From assembly GCF_000471905.2 (NCBI RefSeq), contig NW_006499799.1, forward strand, positions 4,992,499 through 5,056,498: DNA of 64,000 nucleotides, in the 5' to 3' direction. The notes beneath the pieces were generated by a model, which was given only the letters and a program-made list of their open reading frames with translations, was not told the DNA's origin and did not search any database. Origin of the DNA: Amborella trichopoda (Eukaryota; Streptophyta; Magnoliopsida; Amborellales; Amborellaceae). Position numbers and translations under genes: made by a program. Positions 11,433 through 23,011 of the stretch are shown piece after piece. Within the stretch, counting starts at the first letter, position 1. Every line of letters begins with the position of its first letter.

Positions 11433-13518
11433 ATGGAGCAGGTTTCTTATCTTGCAACCCCTCCTAGAAAATTTACAGAAATACAAGATGGAGAACCTAA
11501 CTCCTCAACTAAAGGCCTAGAAATAAATGTACCCCGTGTAGGAGTGAAGTTTTCAGAGGAAGATGCAATGGGCTATTATAAGGCTTATGCATTGGCCAAA
11601 GGCTTTGGTATCCAGTTGGGCACTACCCATAATAATAAAGGTGAAAAAATTAGTAGAGAAATTAAGTGCTCTAAGGAAGGATTTCGCAAAGTGAAAGAGC
11701 AAGTTAGTGGAAAGAAACTCCCTGAATCAAGGTGTGGGTGTAAGGCTAAGCTAGGACTCAATAGAAAAGTAAACAATGAGTGGGTTGTGACTTGGTTTAT
11801 TGATGATCATAATCATGATCTAGGTTGTCCAAGAAAAGCTTGTCTAATTCGCAGCTACCGAACGTTGTCTAGTGTCACGAAGTTGATAATAAATTCAATG
11901 AGTTCGGCAATGGTTAGGCCAAGACATATTCATGACATATTTATAACGCAAGCTGGAGGGATCGAGAATGTTACATGTACACAAAAAGACATCGAAAATG
12001 AAATTGCGAGTGGCAGAAGAAAACTAAGAGGAAAAGATGGTAGTCTAGTTATGCAATGGCTCTATAAAATGAAAGAATCGAACCCATCTTTCTTCTATAA
12101 ATTGAAATTAGATTAAGACGATCACATTCCCAACATCTTGTGGGTAGATGCCACATGTAAAGTTTCTTATCGATGTTTCTCTAATGTGGTTACATTTGAT
12201 ACTACATACAAAACAAACACTTTTAGTATGTCCTTTGCTCCCATACTTGGTGTAAATCACCATTTCAATACAAATTTCTATGGATTTACACTCATATTTG
12301 ATAATAAGGTAGAATCATTTGTTTGGGTATTTGAAAATTGGTTAGAAGCAATGAGTGGACAACAACTGGGTATTATTATCACTAATCAAGACCATGCAAT
12401 TTCAGCCACAGTGAGATAAGTTTTTTACCAGAGTGAGCATCATTACTGTAAGTGACATATACTATTCAAAGTTAAAGAAAATCTATGCCATGTCTTGCGC
12501 ATGCATCCTTCTTTTTCAGATACTTTCAGGAGTTATATAGCTAGCCCAGCAGTAGAAGAATTTGAAAATGGATGGAAATTGATGATTGAGAAATATGAGT
12601 TGGAAAACAATGAATGGTTAAATAGGTTATATGGTTGTCGCAACAAGAAATATGTGCCAAGGTGCAAGATAAGAAGGGGTACGAAAAGAAAAGGAAAACG
12701 ACTTAAAAAACATTACAACTACTCCAATCTTAAGAACAACTTCTTTATTTGAGTCACAGGCATCAAAATATATACTCAAAAGATTTTGAAGATATTTGTG
12801 GAAGAGGTTGCCAATTGTATGAATTTGATGAGTGAGTTAGTTGATGAAAATGGACAACTTACCACTTTTAAGGTGGCAGATATGGGAATCAGATCTAGAT
12901 CATACTTAGTGGAATTCAATCCCAATGATAAGAGGACTAATTGCAGTTGTCACTTATGTGAGAGGATGGGCTTTCTTTGCAGGCATGTGTTTAAGATTTT
13001 TATGATGAAAAATATTTTTGAAATACCTCCACAATACATTATGAGGCGTTGGTCAAAGAACGTAAAGAGGGGGTTTTTTGTTGATGATAGAGGAAAAGAA
13101 CTTCATGATACATGCACTACCACGCTCCATTCGATATAACGATGTCATGCTGGCTGTTCGATACCTTGCTAAGCATGCGTCAGAAAGTATGGAGGTTCAT
13201 GAATTTGTAATATCTTTAATACACGATGATATCATAGAGGTTAACAATAAATTCGGTTATAAAGCAACACCCACAGGTTGACACTATGAGCTATGTCAAT
13301 GATGAGAAGAGTGCTACTAGTTGTAGTGACACACCAAATGGAAGTTACAATTGCTAGAATGTTCTGGATCCTCCATGAGTACGGGCAAAGGGACGGCTGA
13401 CAAATGCAAGAAAAAAAGCTCGATCAGAGGGATGGAAGCCAATAGAGAAGTCTAGGAATGCGCAGTTTGCCAAGGCAGTGGGCATGACAGAAGAAATTGT
13501 CCATCATACGTTCGTTAA
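11433..13518 (+). pseudogene. FAR1/MURA-type MULE transposase, inactivated
   Basis: One frame from 11433 to about 13110 shows the family order. It begins with a FAR1 DNA-binding domain (AMGYYKAYALAKGFGIQLG; C/H residues in CGCKAK and DDHNHDL). Next come the MULE transposase core (NILWVDA, VVTFDTTYKTN, ITNQDHAI) and a SWIM zinc finger (CSCHLC...CRH). After a frameshift near 13110-13140 a zinc knuckle follows (CAVCQGSGHDRRNC), ending at a stop at 13516-13518. Four in-frame stops break it (12114, 12417, about 12462, 12750). The stretch between the second catalytic aspartate and the SWIM finger is too short, so the third catalytic acidic residue has no visible counterpart. FAR1/FHY3 transcription factors share this architecture, but the flanking inverted arms point to a transposon copy. 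Confidence 0.88.
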
Positions 13519-15357
13519 TCCATACCTTTAGATTCTTTTGATTTTTAATTGTATAAGCTTTTCAATCTAGATGTATTAGCAATTTCATATGATATTAGTC
13601 ATTGTGAATACATTATGAAATGCTATTATTGCAATTTCTTTTCTTACTACAGGGTTATTTCCAAAGTCCGCCATAAGATTCGGTCTCATAAGAACGTGGG
13701 ACATGAGCATTGATGTTAAGCAACATTATGTATTATGCATGCATGTATTAATTATTTTAAAAATTTTATGTACTCAGGGTAAGCAACATTATGGTAAGCA
13801 GCGTTATGTATTATGCTTGTGACCAGATATGGATTGCTCTTTCAAGATGTCATCGGTTGGAAAATCAGCTTATATACAATATTAGAATTGGCTGTTACGC
13901 AGGGCTCACAATGGATCTTCATAACTCCGCATGACATCAGGTATAAACTAAAATTTGTATCTATCATTCTTATGAATTGTAATCTCTGTTTGACCTCTCT
14001 CTCTTTCTTAAGAATTTAATGATTGTAACCTCTAATTCAGATTGTTAATTCAAATGGACTTTGAATTGACAAACCATCTGAGTTATAATTCCTCTCTTTT
14101 AGCTTACCTAATCTTGTTTGTGGAGTATCATTGTGACTATTCTCTAAGTCATTTGGTGACTGTTATTGTGGTCATTCATCTTCTAGCTTGGATTAGTTAA
14201 TTCAATTCTTTTGGTCCTTGTGCTTTCCAACTCAATAGTGTCTTCCTTGTTTTTGACATGTCCATGGATTTAGAATTAGTTAGGATGCTTGTTGATTTGA
14301 ATTGCCATGTTTAGTTCCTGCTCTCTTGTTGGTTTGCACATGGCCATCGAAACATTGATGGGAAGATCATGGAAAGTTAAGGTTGTTTCATATGGACCAG
14401 TTCAAAATAACGTAAAACCTTGGACTCCTATGCCTATGTCTATGTCACACTCCATTGTTGACTGAGACGCCCGAGCATGCTATGGATTTTGTCTCAAATG
14501 AGATTTCTCGCCATTTGTTAGCTATCTAAAATTTGCTTATGTGGTTTGCACTGCTATAAATATGTGCTAGTAATGAAATCTGTAAACTTATTTCTAAGAG
14601 TTTGCAACAATGTTTCAAACCAAATCACATTTCAAGGTAGTCTTCTACAAGAAGCACACAATTCATATCGACTTTAATTTACTCTAATTTAAATCCAATA
14701 TCGACACCAATAATTGTTTCATGGGTTGTGAGATACTTTACAACAAAAGTAATACAAACATAAACGCATTCGTTACACAAGAAAAATGTAAACTGTTGCT
14801 ATAGAAACAAAAAACAATCTACGAAAACTAAAAAGAAAAAACAAAAACAAAAAAAAGAAACAACTAACCACAACACAATGATATACGTAGTTCAGCAATG
14901 TATTTATGTCCACAAAAGATGAAAACTTTTTTATTGGCAACGAAAAATAGAGTAACACAAGCTCTTTTCCTCATGTCTCTCTTATTACAAAGCAATCTGT
15001 ATTTTTTTTTAACTATTGATGAATCTCCAATTGCAACAATATATATCGAATTTTAGATAGATGGTATAAATTATCAAAATACTTTTATACGAATATATAT
15101 TAAGTTTTAAATATATCAAATCCCATATACGGATATATTTAAATTTTTTCTTAAGGGTTATCGTCCCAAAACCTCCGGAAGGGCCAAGTCCATCATGTCA
15201 ACCTATCAAGACAACTCTTTTGAGCCTCAAACCCTACGGGCCTTCGGGCTTTTAACGGCCCTCTGGAGTCGTCTTTTTTACTCCATGTTGGAAGATTTAT
15301 TTCACATCAATACTCAAATAGTTGCATTCGCCCTAAAGTATCAACAATTCGTTGTTG
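13519..15357. other. MULE interior, no gene seen
   Basis: AT-rich DNA with no recognisable protein. A short repeat around TAAGCAACATTATG occurs near 13720-13810. A GC-richer patch at 15160-15280 with GGGCCTTCGGGC stands out from its surroundings but is unassigned. Confidence 0.6.
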
Positions 15358-15740
15358 ACCATTAGTTCAAGATTGACCATAATATGCTATTGCGATTATT
15401 GTAACTAATTTGGAAAAAAGTACAATTTGGACATTGATAGTATATTCTTCATGGGTACCATTGGTTCAAGATTGACCATAATATGCTATTGCGACGGTTC
15501 ATGATTGACCATAATATGCTATTGCGATTATTGTAACTAATTGTTTGGTTAAATTTGTGACGCCTCAACTTTACATTATAATTCATCCCTTCCATATATT
15601 CACCATATATTGGAAAAAAGTACAATTTGGACATTGATAGTATATTCTTCATGGGTTAGATCGGGAGCTTGATATACTTATTCATCATACATTGGAAAAA
15701 AAGTACAATTTGGGCATCGATAGTATATTCTTCTTGGATT
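15358..15740. repeat. Shuffled local repeats
   Basis: Two modules alternate. One contains GATTGACCATAATATGCTAT (15372, 15470, 15503). The other contains AAAAGTACAATTTGG followed by ATAGTATATTCTTC (15415, 15615, 15700). The order differs between repeats, which suggests slippage or nested duplications. Confidence 0.75.
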
Positions 15741-15980
15741 AGATCGGGAGCTTGATATACTTACGTTGCACTGTGGATAGGTTCGCCGTGGATATAGTTG
15801 TAGTTCAAAGGTGTAGACTTGCATCCCAATTTCATAAGAAGTAAACAAAGGAAATTAATTATTTTCCCTCGATAGCATGAAACAATGGAAAAAAAATTCT
15901 CACACTGAATGCTTTTCAATCACTAACAATTTGTAGAGTAAAAAAATAAGCCTATTCAAACCAGATACGCTTGAAAGTTC

Positions 15981-16502
15981 AAGCAACCAATAACAATTTA
16001 TACATGATGCGCATAGTAGGAATGAGTAGGTACGGAAGAAATAATGGAATCACGTGGTATGGTTTGGTGATCCAACGGAAAGGCTTGCAGACGATACAAA
16101 TGAGCAGCACGGAAATAGCTCAAGGTTTTGGAGAGAAACCAATGATGTTATACATTTAATCAATATAGATATATACCTTAAAAAATAAGGTATACACTCC
16201 TTGTATATAACATACATAAGACAACGAATAAAATAAAGATAAAGCAAACAATAACAATTTATACATGATGCGCATAGTAGGAATGAGTAGGTACGGAAGA
16301 AATAATGGAATCACGTGGTATGGTTTGGTGATCCAACGGAAAGGCTAGCAGACAATACAAATGAGCAGCACGAAAATAGCTCAAGGTTTTGGAGAGAAAC
16401 CAATGATGTTATACATTTAATCAATATAGATATATACCTTCAAAAATAAGGTATACACTCCTTGTATATAACATACATAAGACAACGAATAAAATAAAGA
16501 GA
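15981..16502. repeat. 261-bp tandem duplication
   Basis: TAACAATTTATACATGATG recurs at 15991 and 16252, and the two units are nearly identical. Each unit contains a short palindrome, TATACCTTA...TAAGGTATA. The high similarity implies a recent duplication. Confidence 0.9.
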
Positions 16503-16825
16503 TTTCAATCACTAACAGATACATTCAAGCTGACGAGCAACTAAAGCAAAGACAATAGTAATGGACGATCCCATGGAGGGGATAGGAGCATCAACACATG
16601 GTGAAACAGAAGTTACATGGTACATCATGATAACTAATTGCTAACATATTTTCCTCTTTGATACATAGCCTTAATTGCAAACTAGAAATAATACACATCA
16701 ATTTGCATCCAATATAAACAAACAACGTTCGAAACAAATAACAGATCCATAACATAGTCAAGACTATTCACTAGAACAAAAAGACTCTGAGAAATCCATT
16801 TATGGTTGGCAAGTCATTGCCTCAT

Positions 16826-17216
16826 GCCAACAAATGGCTGAATGAGATTTCAAACAAGCAACAGAGATCGATAATGAAATTTCTACAACCGGTTTGCAAT
16901 CACCTAAGAGTATAGCATCAACCTTCATGCATGTCTAAGCTAGCACTTACTGAATGAAAAGACAACTTCAATGAGATTGCTATGAGCACTAAACACTAGA
17001 TTAGATACCATAGGCCTAGTGCCAACAAATGGCTGAATGAGATTCCAAACAAGCAACAGAGATCGATAATGAAATTTCTACAACCGGTTTGCAATCACCT
17101 AGGAGTATAGCATCTACCTTCATGCATGTCTAAGCTAGCACTTATTGAATGAAAAGACAACTTCAATGAGATTGCTATGAGCACTAAACACTAGATTAGA
17201 TACCATAGGCCTAGTG
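16826..17216. repeat. 195-bp tandem duplication
   Basis: GCCAACAAATGGCTGAATGA recurs at 16826 and 17021 with nearly identical following sequence. The second unit leads into the right MULE arm. Confidence 0.9.
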
Positions 17217-18964
17217 CTTTCATAGTTCACATATGACATTAATAGTGTCAAGACACAGACCTGATGTATCTATAAAAAAAAAATGTTTCAACAAGTTGAT
17301 CATGCCTAACAAATTTAAGAATTTTACTAGTGAGACTGCATGCTATTGTGTCTCCTTACCACAAGAATCACTTTTAGAAACCACAACCCATAGTCCCCAA
17401 ACCACGTATTAAGATAACCCAAAAGTCACAATTTCATAAGTACTTATATAACTTACGAATATCCTCCAAAAAATCCGCCCATCACATCACACATTGTGCA
17501 TAAAGTACACAATGTACTCAAAATTCTTCACATACGAATCAAATTGAAGCCCACATATGAATCAAATTCAGGCCCATCAGTATACTTTTCCATTGAAATA
17601 TCAAGTATAATGTGAACTTTAACAGTAACCATTTCCATTGAAATAACAATGATAATAGGTCTGCTAATGTATTAAAAAAAAAATGCCATTGAAAAAGAAA
17701 TAGCCCTAAAAAATAGTGATGACAGAAAAATAGGATGAGCACATATGATTCAAATTCAAGCCCATCAGTAGACTTATCCATTGAAATATTACGGATAATG
17801 GGAACATCATCACTAACCTTTTCCATTGAAATAACAATGTTAATTTTCTTTTTCATTTTTATTTTGGGCATTTGGTCACAGGCCTCCAATTGAAGACAAA
17901 AGAAAAAATACTCGATTTTAGTGAAATATGGTTCATTTGATTCATTATTCGTTAAATAATTACATTTTTGGTTCAATTATTTGGATTAAAGCCTAGTTTT
18001 GTGTAGATCATGCCCCAACATTTAGGATCTCTGAGCTTGATATTTTGAAAATACAGTACTAATACAAACCCATCTCCTATTTTTCAAAGCAAAAAACGCA
18101 GGGTTACACCATTAGAACAAACATCCTATTTTCATAGCAAACACATGTTTCATAGCAAAAAAACCAGATTTACAACATTAGAACAAACATCCTATTTTTT
18201 ATAGCAAAAAATGCAGATCAGTAATGAATACCCCAAATGCAAACTAGCAAAGAAACCAGATTTACAGCATTAGAACAAACATCCTAATTTTCATAGCAAA
18301 AAACACAGATCAATAATGAATACCCCAAATGCAAACTAGCAAAAAAACCATATTTACAGCATTAGAACAAACATCCTATTTTTCATAGAAACAAATGCAT
18401 ATCAGTAATGAATACCCCAAATGCAAACTCATCACGGGGTTTTCAAAACAAAAAACATGAACAATCCATTCTATTTGTACCTTTGTGACTGCGATTATGA
18501 TAGGGCTTTCACTTCTGTTCTCGTATGAGAGGCGTAGAGAGAGGGAGACGTCAGTTTGGTAGGGCTTACTCTGTATTTCTGGTTTAGAGAGAGAGAGAGG
18601 GTGTATTAGGGCTCATGTAGTTCGTGAAAGATAGAAGAAACTGGAGATAGGCTCCTCTCGTTTTAGATAGAGAAAGGGAATGGTTTTTGATTTTGTGTGG
18701 TTTAGAGAGAGAGAGGGAGTGGATGCATCGGTAGAGAGAGAGAGAGATGGAGTATGAGAAGGGCTTGAGCCTGGTAGGCCTGCCATCTCTACACGGTAGG
18801 TGGGAGTGTAGGCGGGAGTTTGCAGGCCTAAGCTGTCTCCATTTCAAATCGAGTTTCACTTCTGCAGCTAGTGTTTCTCCTTTTGAATGAGGACCCTTGA
18901 TTTTAACCCCGTTAATTCGGGCCGTTGGCGCACCACAACCACATACGCCAATGGGCATATCCCA
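17172..18964 (-). repeat. Right inverted arm of the MULE
   Basis: Reverse complement of 8835-11165, lacking the 350-bp segment found on the left. It carries the same minisatellite (about 18060-18430) and about two 190-bp repeat copies. Minus-strand open frames here are repeats read as codons. Confidence 0.8.
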
Positions 18965-19387
18965 TATTTTCCTCTATATATATATATATAAAAGGAGTGT
19001 AGAATTAAGTGAGAGGTTAAGAAGGCATTGGGCTAGAGAGAGAAAAATGATGTTCAAAGTGAGTTAGAGAGAGAGGATAAGGGACGCCACAATGCCTTGT
19101 AAAGAGAGAAAAAGTGCGTGAAATGACGTGGGTTGTTGGGCTCGAAGGAATGTGTGCACGAGCTCTTCAGTTGTTAGGATGAGTGATTTGTTCAGCAAGG
19201 GATGCTTACGTGAGTAAAATACAATGGATGAATGCTTGTTAAGCAAGGGATGCTTACAAATCTTTCTACAAGAATTTGTGCAAGGATTTGAAAATACGAT
19301 GGATGAATGCTATGTTTTAGCAAGGGATGCTTACAAATCTTTCTACAAGGGTTTGTGCAAGGGTTTGATTGAAAGTTTGATGTTGGA
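18965..19387. other. Spacer with short GCAAGGGATGCTTAC repeats
   Basis: A TA microsatellite (about 18974-18990) is followed by purine-rich DNA. At 19194-19370, GCAAGGGATGCTTAC recurs three times, twice followed by AAATCTTTCTACAA. Related GTGCAAGGGTTTGAT blocks also lie beyond the right LTR of the next element (about 23428-23475). The Copia element therefore seems to have inserted into this repetitive locus. Confidence 0.65.
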
Positions 19388-19848
19388 TGTTGGTAAATAT
19401 TGATGAAGCGTGGAAGAGACAACCTGAGATTAGAGAAAAGGTGCTGTGAGGTTGGTGATCGCTGGGTTTGGATTTTGGATCCCTTCACTTTTTAGAGAGA
19501 GAGAGTATGCTTTTTTCTTGTTATACACATCCTCTCTTTGCATCTCACTTTATAGGGAGAAGAAGAGGTAACCATTGTATTTCTCCAACAGGTCTTTGAG
19601 AAAGCGAAGGGTTCCCTAATCTCCAACAGGTCTCTGAGAAAGTGAAGGGTTCCCTGATCTCCAACTGGTGTCTGAGAAAACGAGGGGTTCCCTGATCTCA
19701 GGGACATCCAAGGTTCATATGGACGTTGGATCATATGACTGTTGGATTTATATTGGATTCCCATTGTCGTGATGTTTTTATATGACCGTTGGATTTATAT
19801 TGGATTTACATTGTCATGACGTTTTTATCACGCTTTTGCGGATATGCA
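19388..19848 (-). repeat. 3' LTR of Copia element 2 (left copy)
   Basis: Matches 23012 onward through the CCCTTCACTTTTTAG, ACACATCCTCTC and AAGGTAACCATTG-like blocks. The part around TTGGATTTATATTGGATT is duplicated at about 19738-19820. The inner limit is inferred from TGCA followed by the pyrimidine run TCTCCT, a possible polypurine tract on the minus strand. Confidence 0.7.
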
Positions 19849-19969
19849 TCTCCTAACAAACGCCTATCATGAAGATTTTCACGCTAATGCAGATTTGTCA
19901 CTCTTGAAAACTGACTGACTTAAATTTAGGCCCCATTAAGCTAGTGTGCTTAGACATTAGTTCAACACT

Positions 19970-20935
19970 TAAACCCTTTGTTATTGGATCATCGATCATA
20001 TCTAATGAGGGCAAGTAACAAACAGTTACTTTACCTTTCTCAACTACATCATGAATGTAGTAATATTGGACATCTATATGTCTTCCTTTGGAGCTATTTG
20101 CTCAACTTTGATATAATTTAATTGTGGCTTGATTATCACAAAATATTTGGATCGGTCTATCGATTATTTTACAGCTTCAAGTTGTCTATGAAGCCCTTTA
20201 TCCAAACGACAAAAGTACAAGCAGTGCTACATGCAATGTACTCAGCTTCCTGTGTGTACCTAGCTATACACCCTGTTTCTTGCTAGACCAAGAAACAATT
20301 GTCCCTCTAAAGAGGAAAATATGTCATGAGGTGGATTTACTATCGTCCTTATCCCTAGTAAAATCTGCATCTGAATATCCTATTACTTCAAGCTTATTTG
20401 CTTGAAAACAAAATTTTAGATGCTTTGTTCTCTTAATGTACCTAAGAATTCCTTTTACTGTTTTCCAATGAACTATGCCTAGATTAATTTGATATCTACT
20501 AAAAAATCCTATGGCATAACTCAAATATGGTATTGTACATCTTACTACATATACCAAGCTACCAATATCTTGTGTATAGGGAACGCTAGGCTTTTCTTGT
20601 CATTCTACTGGACAATCCTTCTGAGACAACTTTACTCCATTTTCAACAGGAGTAGACAATGGTTTACAATTTTCCAGTTGAAATCTTTTGAGAACAGAGT
20701 CAAGATAGCTCTCTGCTCAAGCACAACATTTTTTATTTTCTATCTCTAGTTATTTTTATGCTTAGGATATAAGATGCTTCTCCCATATCCTTCATCTCAA
20801 GCTGAGAAGAAAGCTATGACTTAGTCTTATCAATCATTTCTAAGCTATTTTCAGCTATTAGGATATCATCTACATATAAACATAGTATTGTGAATTTACT
20901 CCCACTCTTCAAGACATACAAATCATCAAGGTATT
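19970..20935 (-). pseudogene. Copia reverse transcriptase / RNase H remnant
   Basis: Read on the minus strand, the order is as follows. CLYVDDILIAENSLEMIDK (catalytic YVDD at 20865-20876) is followed by QLEMKDMGEASYIL. Then come YLSYAIGFFSRYQINLGIVH and HWKTVKGILRYIKRTK, GYSDADFTRDKDDSKSTS of RNase H, FCDNQATIKL, and finally VTVCYLPSLDMIDDPITKG, the usual C-terminal block. This is the normal order for the end of Copia pol. Frameshifts and stops interrupt it, and everything upstream of the palm domain is missing. It has no function now. The order and strand confirm that the element runs right to left. Confidence 0.9.
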
Positions 20936-20939
20936 ACTA

Positions 20940-21830
20940 GATAGGATGTAGCCATTAAGAAATTATAAGACACTATATTAAAGTAGGAGTTCAATCTGAA
21001 TTGACCACAATTAAGTGGCAAGCAAATCTCTTCGTTACAATCAACAAATACCATGCCGATATTCCTACTTATCAAGAATTACTAAAGAAATATTTCTCAT
21101 TCGAAATTAAGTTACACAGTCCACAAACATAGTTGTAGAACTCTATCACATGTAAAACAAGAAGTTGCCAATCTCATTTCCTTTATGTTTATTTAGACTG
21201 CAAATATTTTAGGGCACAAATCAACATTGTAAACATTAATAACATCAATCTCTACTCTACTCATATCACGTTGTCTTAGAAACTTCTATATCAAATAATG
21301 AGCATCACTGTAGACAATGACCCCACAAAAGGGATGCCTCATAGCTAGTAGTTGGTATCATACATGCACAACATCCAATTTGCACAGAATTTATATTTTA
21401 ACCAATTTTATAAATTGTTTCAATCTGATGATTTATGGCCGATGATCAAGTTCAGTGTGGGGCATTCAATCACAGGCCGAGGGGAAAGGGACAACAATAT
21501 CTCTGCAATTAGGCATTTGAATTTTATCCCTAGACAGTCTATCAATTATCTTATAGGAACCTCTTAAATTTCGGAATTATACCAAAATTTTCATTTTATT
21601 CATATTTCCACTTGTAGTTTTACTTGATAGGAATTTATATTCAACAAATGCATTTCAGATGCAAATGACCCATCAAATTAGAGGGGAGTCCTTGATAAGG
21701 TTTCGAAAGATTTGGGTGTCCTCTCTATTCTGTATGGGAAGGCGCTCTTGCAAAAAATTGCAACAAGAAAGGTATATCATTTTTCATAATTATAGGTTTT
21801 CCAATAGTATCTGAGAGCATAATACTTGGT
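20940..21830. other. Copia element 2 interior, unassigned
   Basis: No recognisable domain. It lies between the truncated pol and the captured helicase piece, where the rest of pol would normally be. Confidence 0.6.
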
Positions 21831-21833
21831 GAT

Positions 21834-22448
21834 TTATTTATTTATTATTTTTAAAAGATCCTTAAAATAGTCCCTATATCTTTTTATATCCACAGTTGCA
21901 TACATCAATACCACCCTCAATTCATTATGCTTTAGCATAAACTGCTTTACACAAACAAGATCCATATTGAATTCCACAGATCTCTCATGGACTTCATCTA
22001 AAATGATGAACTTGTACGTTTTAAGCTCTACAATCCCTTTCTCTCGCATTTCTTCCATCAAGACCTGCTGTTTTAAATACAACTTTTTTTGACGATAAAT
22101 AGAAGTCAACTCAAGTTTGTATATCATGGATTTGGTTTTTTTTTATAATGAAAATACCATGGATTTGTTCTTTTCAATTGACCAATATGACATCCAACTT
22201 CATCTCCAACTTGGCAACTACGAGCTTCAGCAACCATTTTTGCAACTGCCACAACAGCGAACCTTCTAGGTTGGGTATACAAAATGGGCTGCAATCCTGC
22301 CTGTAGGAGGAACTAGGGAATTTGTGAGCTTTTCCCACAGCCAGTATCACCAACTATGAGAACGGTTGTTGTTTATCTTCTCAACTATGCGATCCTTCAA
22401 AGCCATGATTGTAAGGTCCACTGGGTTCCATGAAGAAGGAGGCGCCAT
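21834..22448 (-). pseudogene. Captured 5' part of a DExH-box RNA helicase gene (DExH8-like)
   Basis: On the minus strand the sequence starts at an ATG (22448-22446) reading MAPPSSWNPVDLTIMALKDR. After a small indel follows LIVGDTGCGKSSQIP, the Walker A motif (22351-22328). Next come PILYTQPRRFAVVAVAK and VAEARSCQVGDEVGCHIGQ, then VFKTAG, then YKFIILDEVHERSVE with DEVH at 21998-21987. LRVVLMYATVDI takes the place of the SAT motif (Ser changed to Tyr), and the homology stops at about RYRDYF. This is the N-terminal half of RecA domain 1 of a superfamily 2 DExH helicase. From memory it best fits plant DExH8-type proteins. One stop and at least two frame changes make it dead. It lies inside a Copia element and replaces its gag region. 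I infer capture of a host gene fragment, though a later nested insertion is also possible. Confidence 0.85.
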
Positions 22449-22575
22449 TGTTAATTCTCACTCTAGGGTTTGGTGTTTCTCTCTCCCTTTAAACCAGAAA
22501 AACCTACTACTACTCTCCCTCCTCCAGGCTTCCCAGAGACCTCCGACTCTCTCTCTGTCTCTCTCTAAAATTGTT
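22449..22575 (-). other. Probable captured 5' leader of the helicase gene
   Basis: Upstream of the helicase ATG, the minus strand is purine-rich (GAGAGAGACAGAGAGAGAG-like) with ACCCTAGAGTGAGAATT just before the ATG. That is typical of a plant 5' untranslated leader. It suggests the captured piece begins upstream of the coding start. Confidence 0.5.
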
Positions 22576-22747
22576 GCTCCTCTGTGAGAGAGGGTTTTTT
22601 AGCAATTCTAAAATATGGGGAATATTTAACTGGAGCATGCAGGCCTATCCTTCAGCATGTTGAAGGTTTGGGTAACATCCGTGTTCCTATAACAGTTGGG
22701 ATAAAGGTTATTTGGAATTGATCAATACAAAAGGTGGGCACGATACT

Positions 22748-22872
22748 TATCTTTTAATTAACACTATGAACCAAGATAAGATAGCAACTTATCCTTTAAT
22801 TAATGTTGTGAACCAATATAAGATAGTAACTTCTCCTTTAATTAACACTGCGAACCAAGATAAGATAGCAGT
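22748..22872. repeat. 42-bp tandem repeat, three copies
   Basis: The units start at 22748, 22790 and 22832. Each contains TTTAATTAA and GAACCAA.ATAAGATAG. They lie in the leader region of Copia element 2. Confidence 0.88.
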
Positions 22873-22998
22873 ATGATTTATACACAAAAATTGGGCATAG
22901 ATAGTAACAAAAACGATGTATATGTAGAGAAACAAATCACATAACCTCTATCATTAAAAAAAAATTAGAGCAAAAAAAAGGGAAGATGGAACTTGGTC

Positions 22999-23011
22999 GT
23001 TCTGATACCAA
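22999..23011 (-). promoter_or_regulatory. Primer-binding site of Copia element 2
   Basis: GTTCTGATACCAA on the plus strand reads TTGGTATCAGAAC on the minus strand. It abuts the right LTR and is typical of the tRNA-Met primer site of Copia elements. Confidence 0.88.

Larger units (their letters stand above)
8835..18964 (+). mobile_element. Mutator-like DNA transposon (MULE) with very long inverted arms
   Basis: The left end (TGGGATACGCCCATT) and the right end, read on the minus strand (TGGGATATGCCCATT), start an inverted repeat. It can be followed inward for about 2 kb on each side. Between the arms lies a FAR1/MURA-class transposase remnant. That combination is diagnostic of Mutator-like elements. 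MULEs normally leave 8-11-bp (usually 9-bp) duplications; the flanks here (poly-A on the left, TA-rich on the right) show none that I trust. The outer boundary could therefore be off by a few bases, or the duplication has decayed. The element is non-autonomous now. Confidence 0.8.

Noticed and set aside
11433-13518. Reading the FAR1-like gene as a functional FAR1/FHY3 transcription factor
   Set aside because: In-frame stops, a frameshift, a missing segment and flanking inverted arms show a dead transposase copy.
17539-17976. Minus-strand open frame of 145 codons
   Set aside because: It lies in the 190-bp tandem repeat of the right MULE arm. The left-arm counterpart at 10237-10473 shows the same repeated peptide, and no known domain appears.
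18584-18958. Minus-strand open frame in the right MULE arm
   Set aside because: It is Ser/Leu-rich because of CTCTCT tracts, and the inverse copy on the left is not open over the same length.
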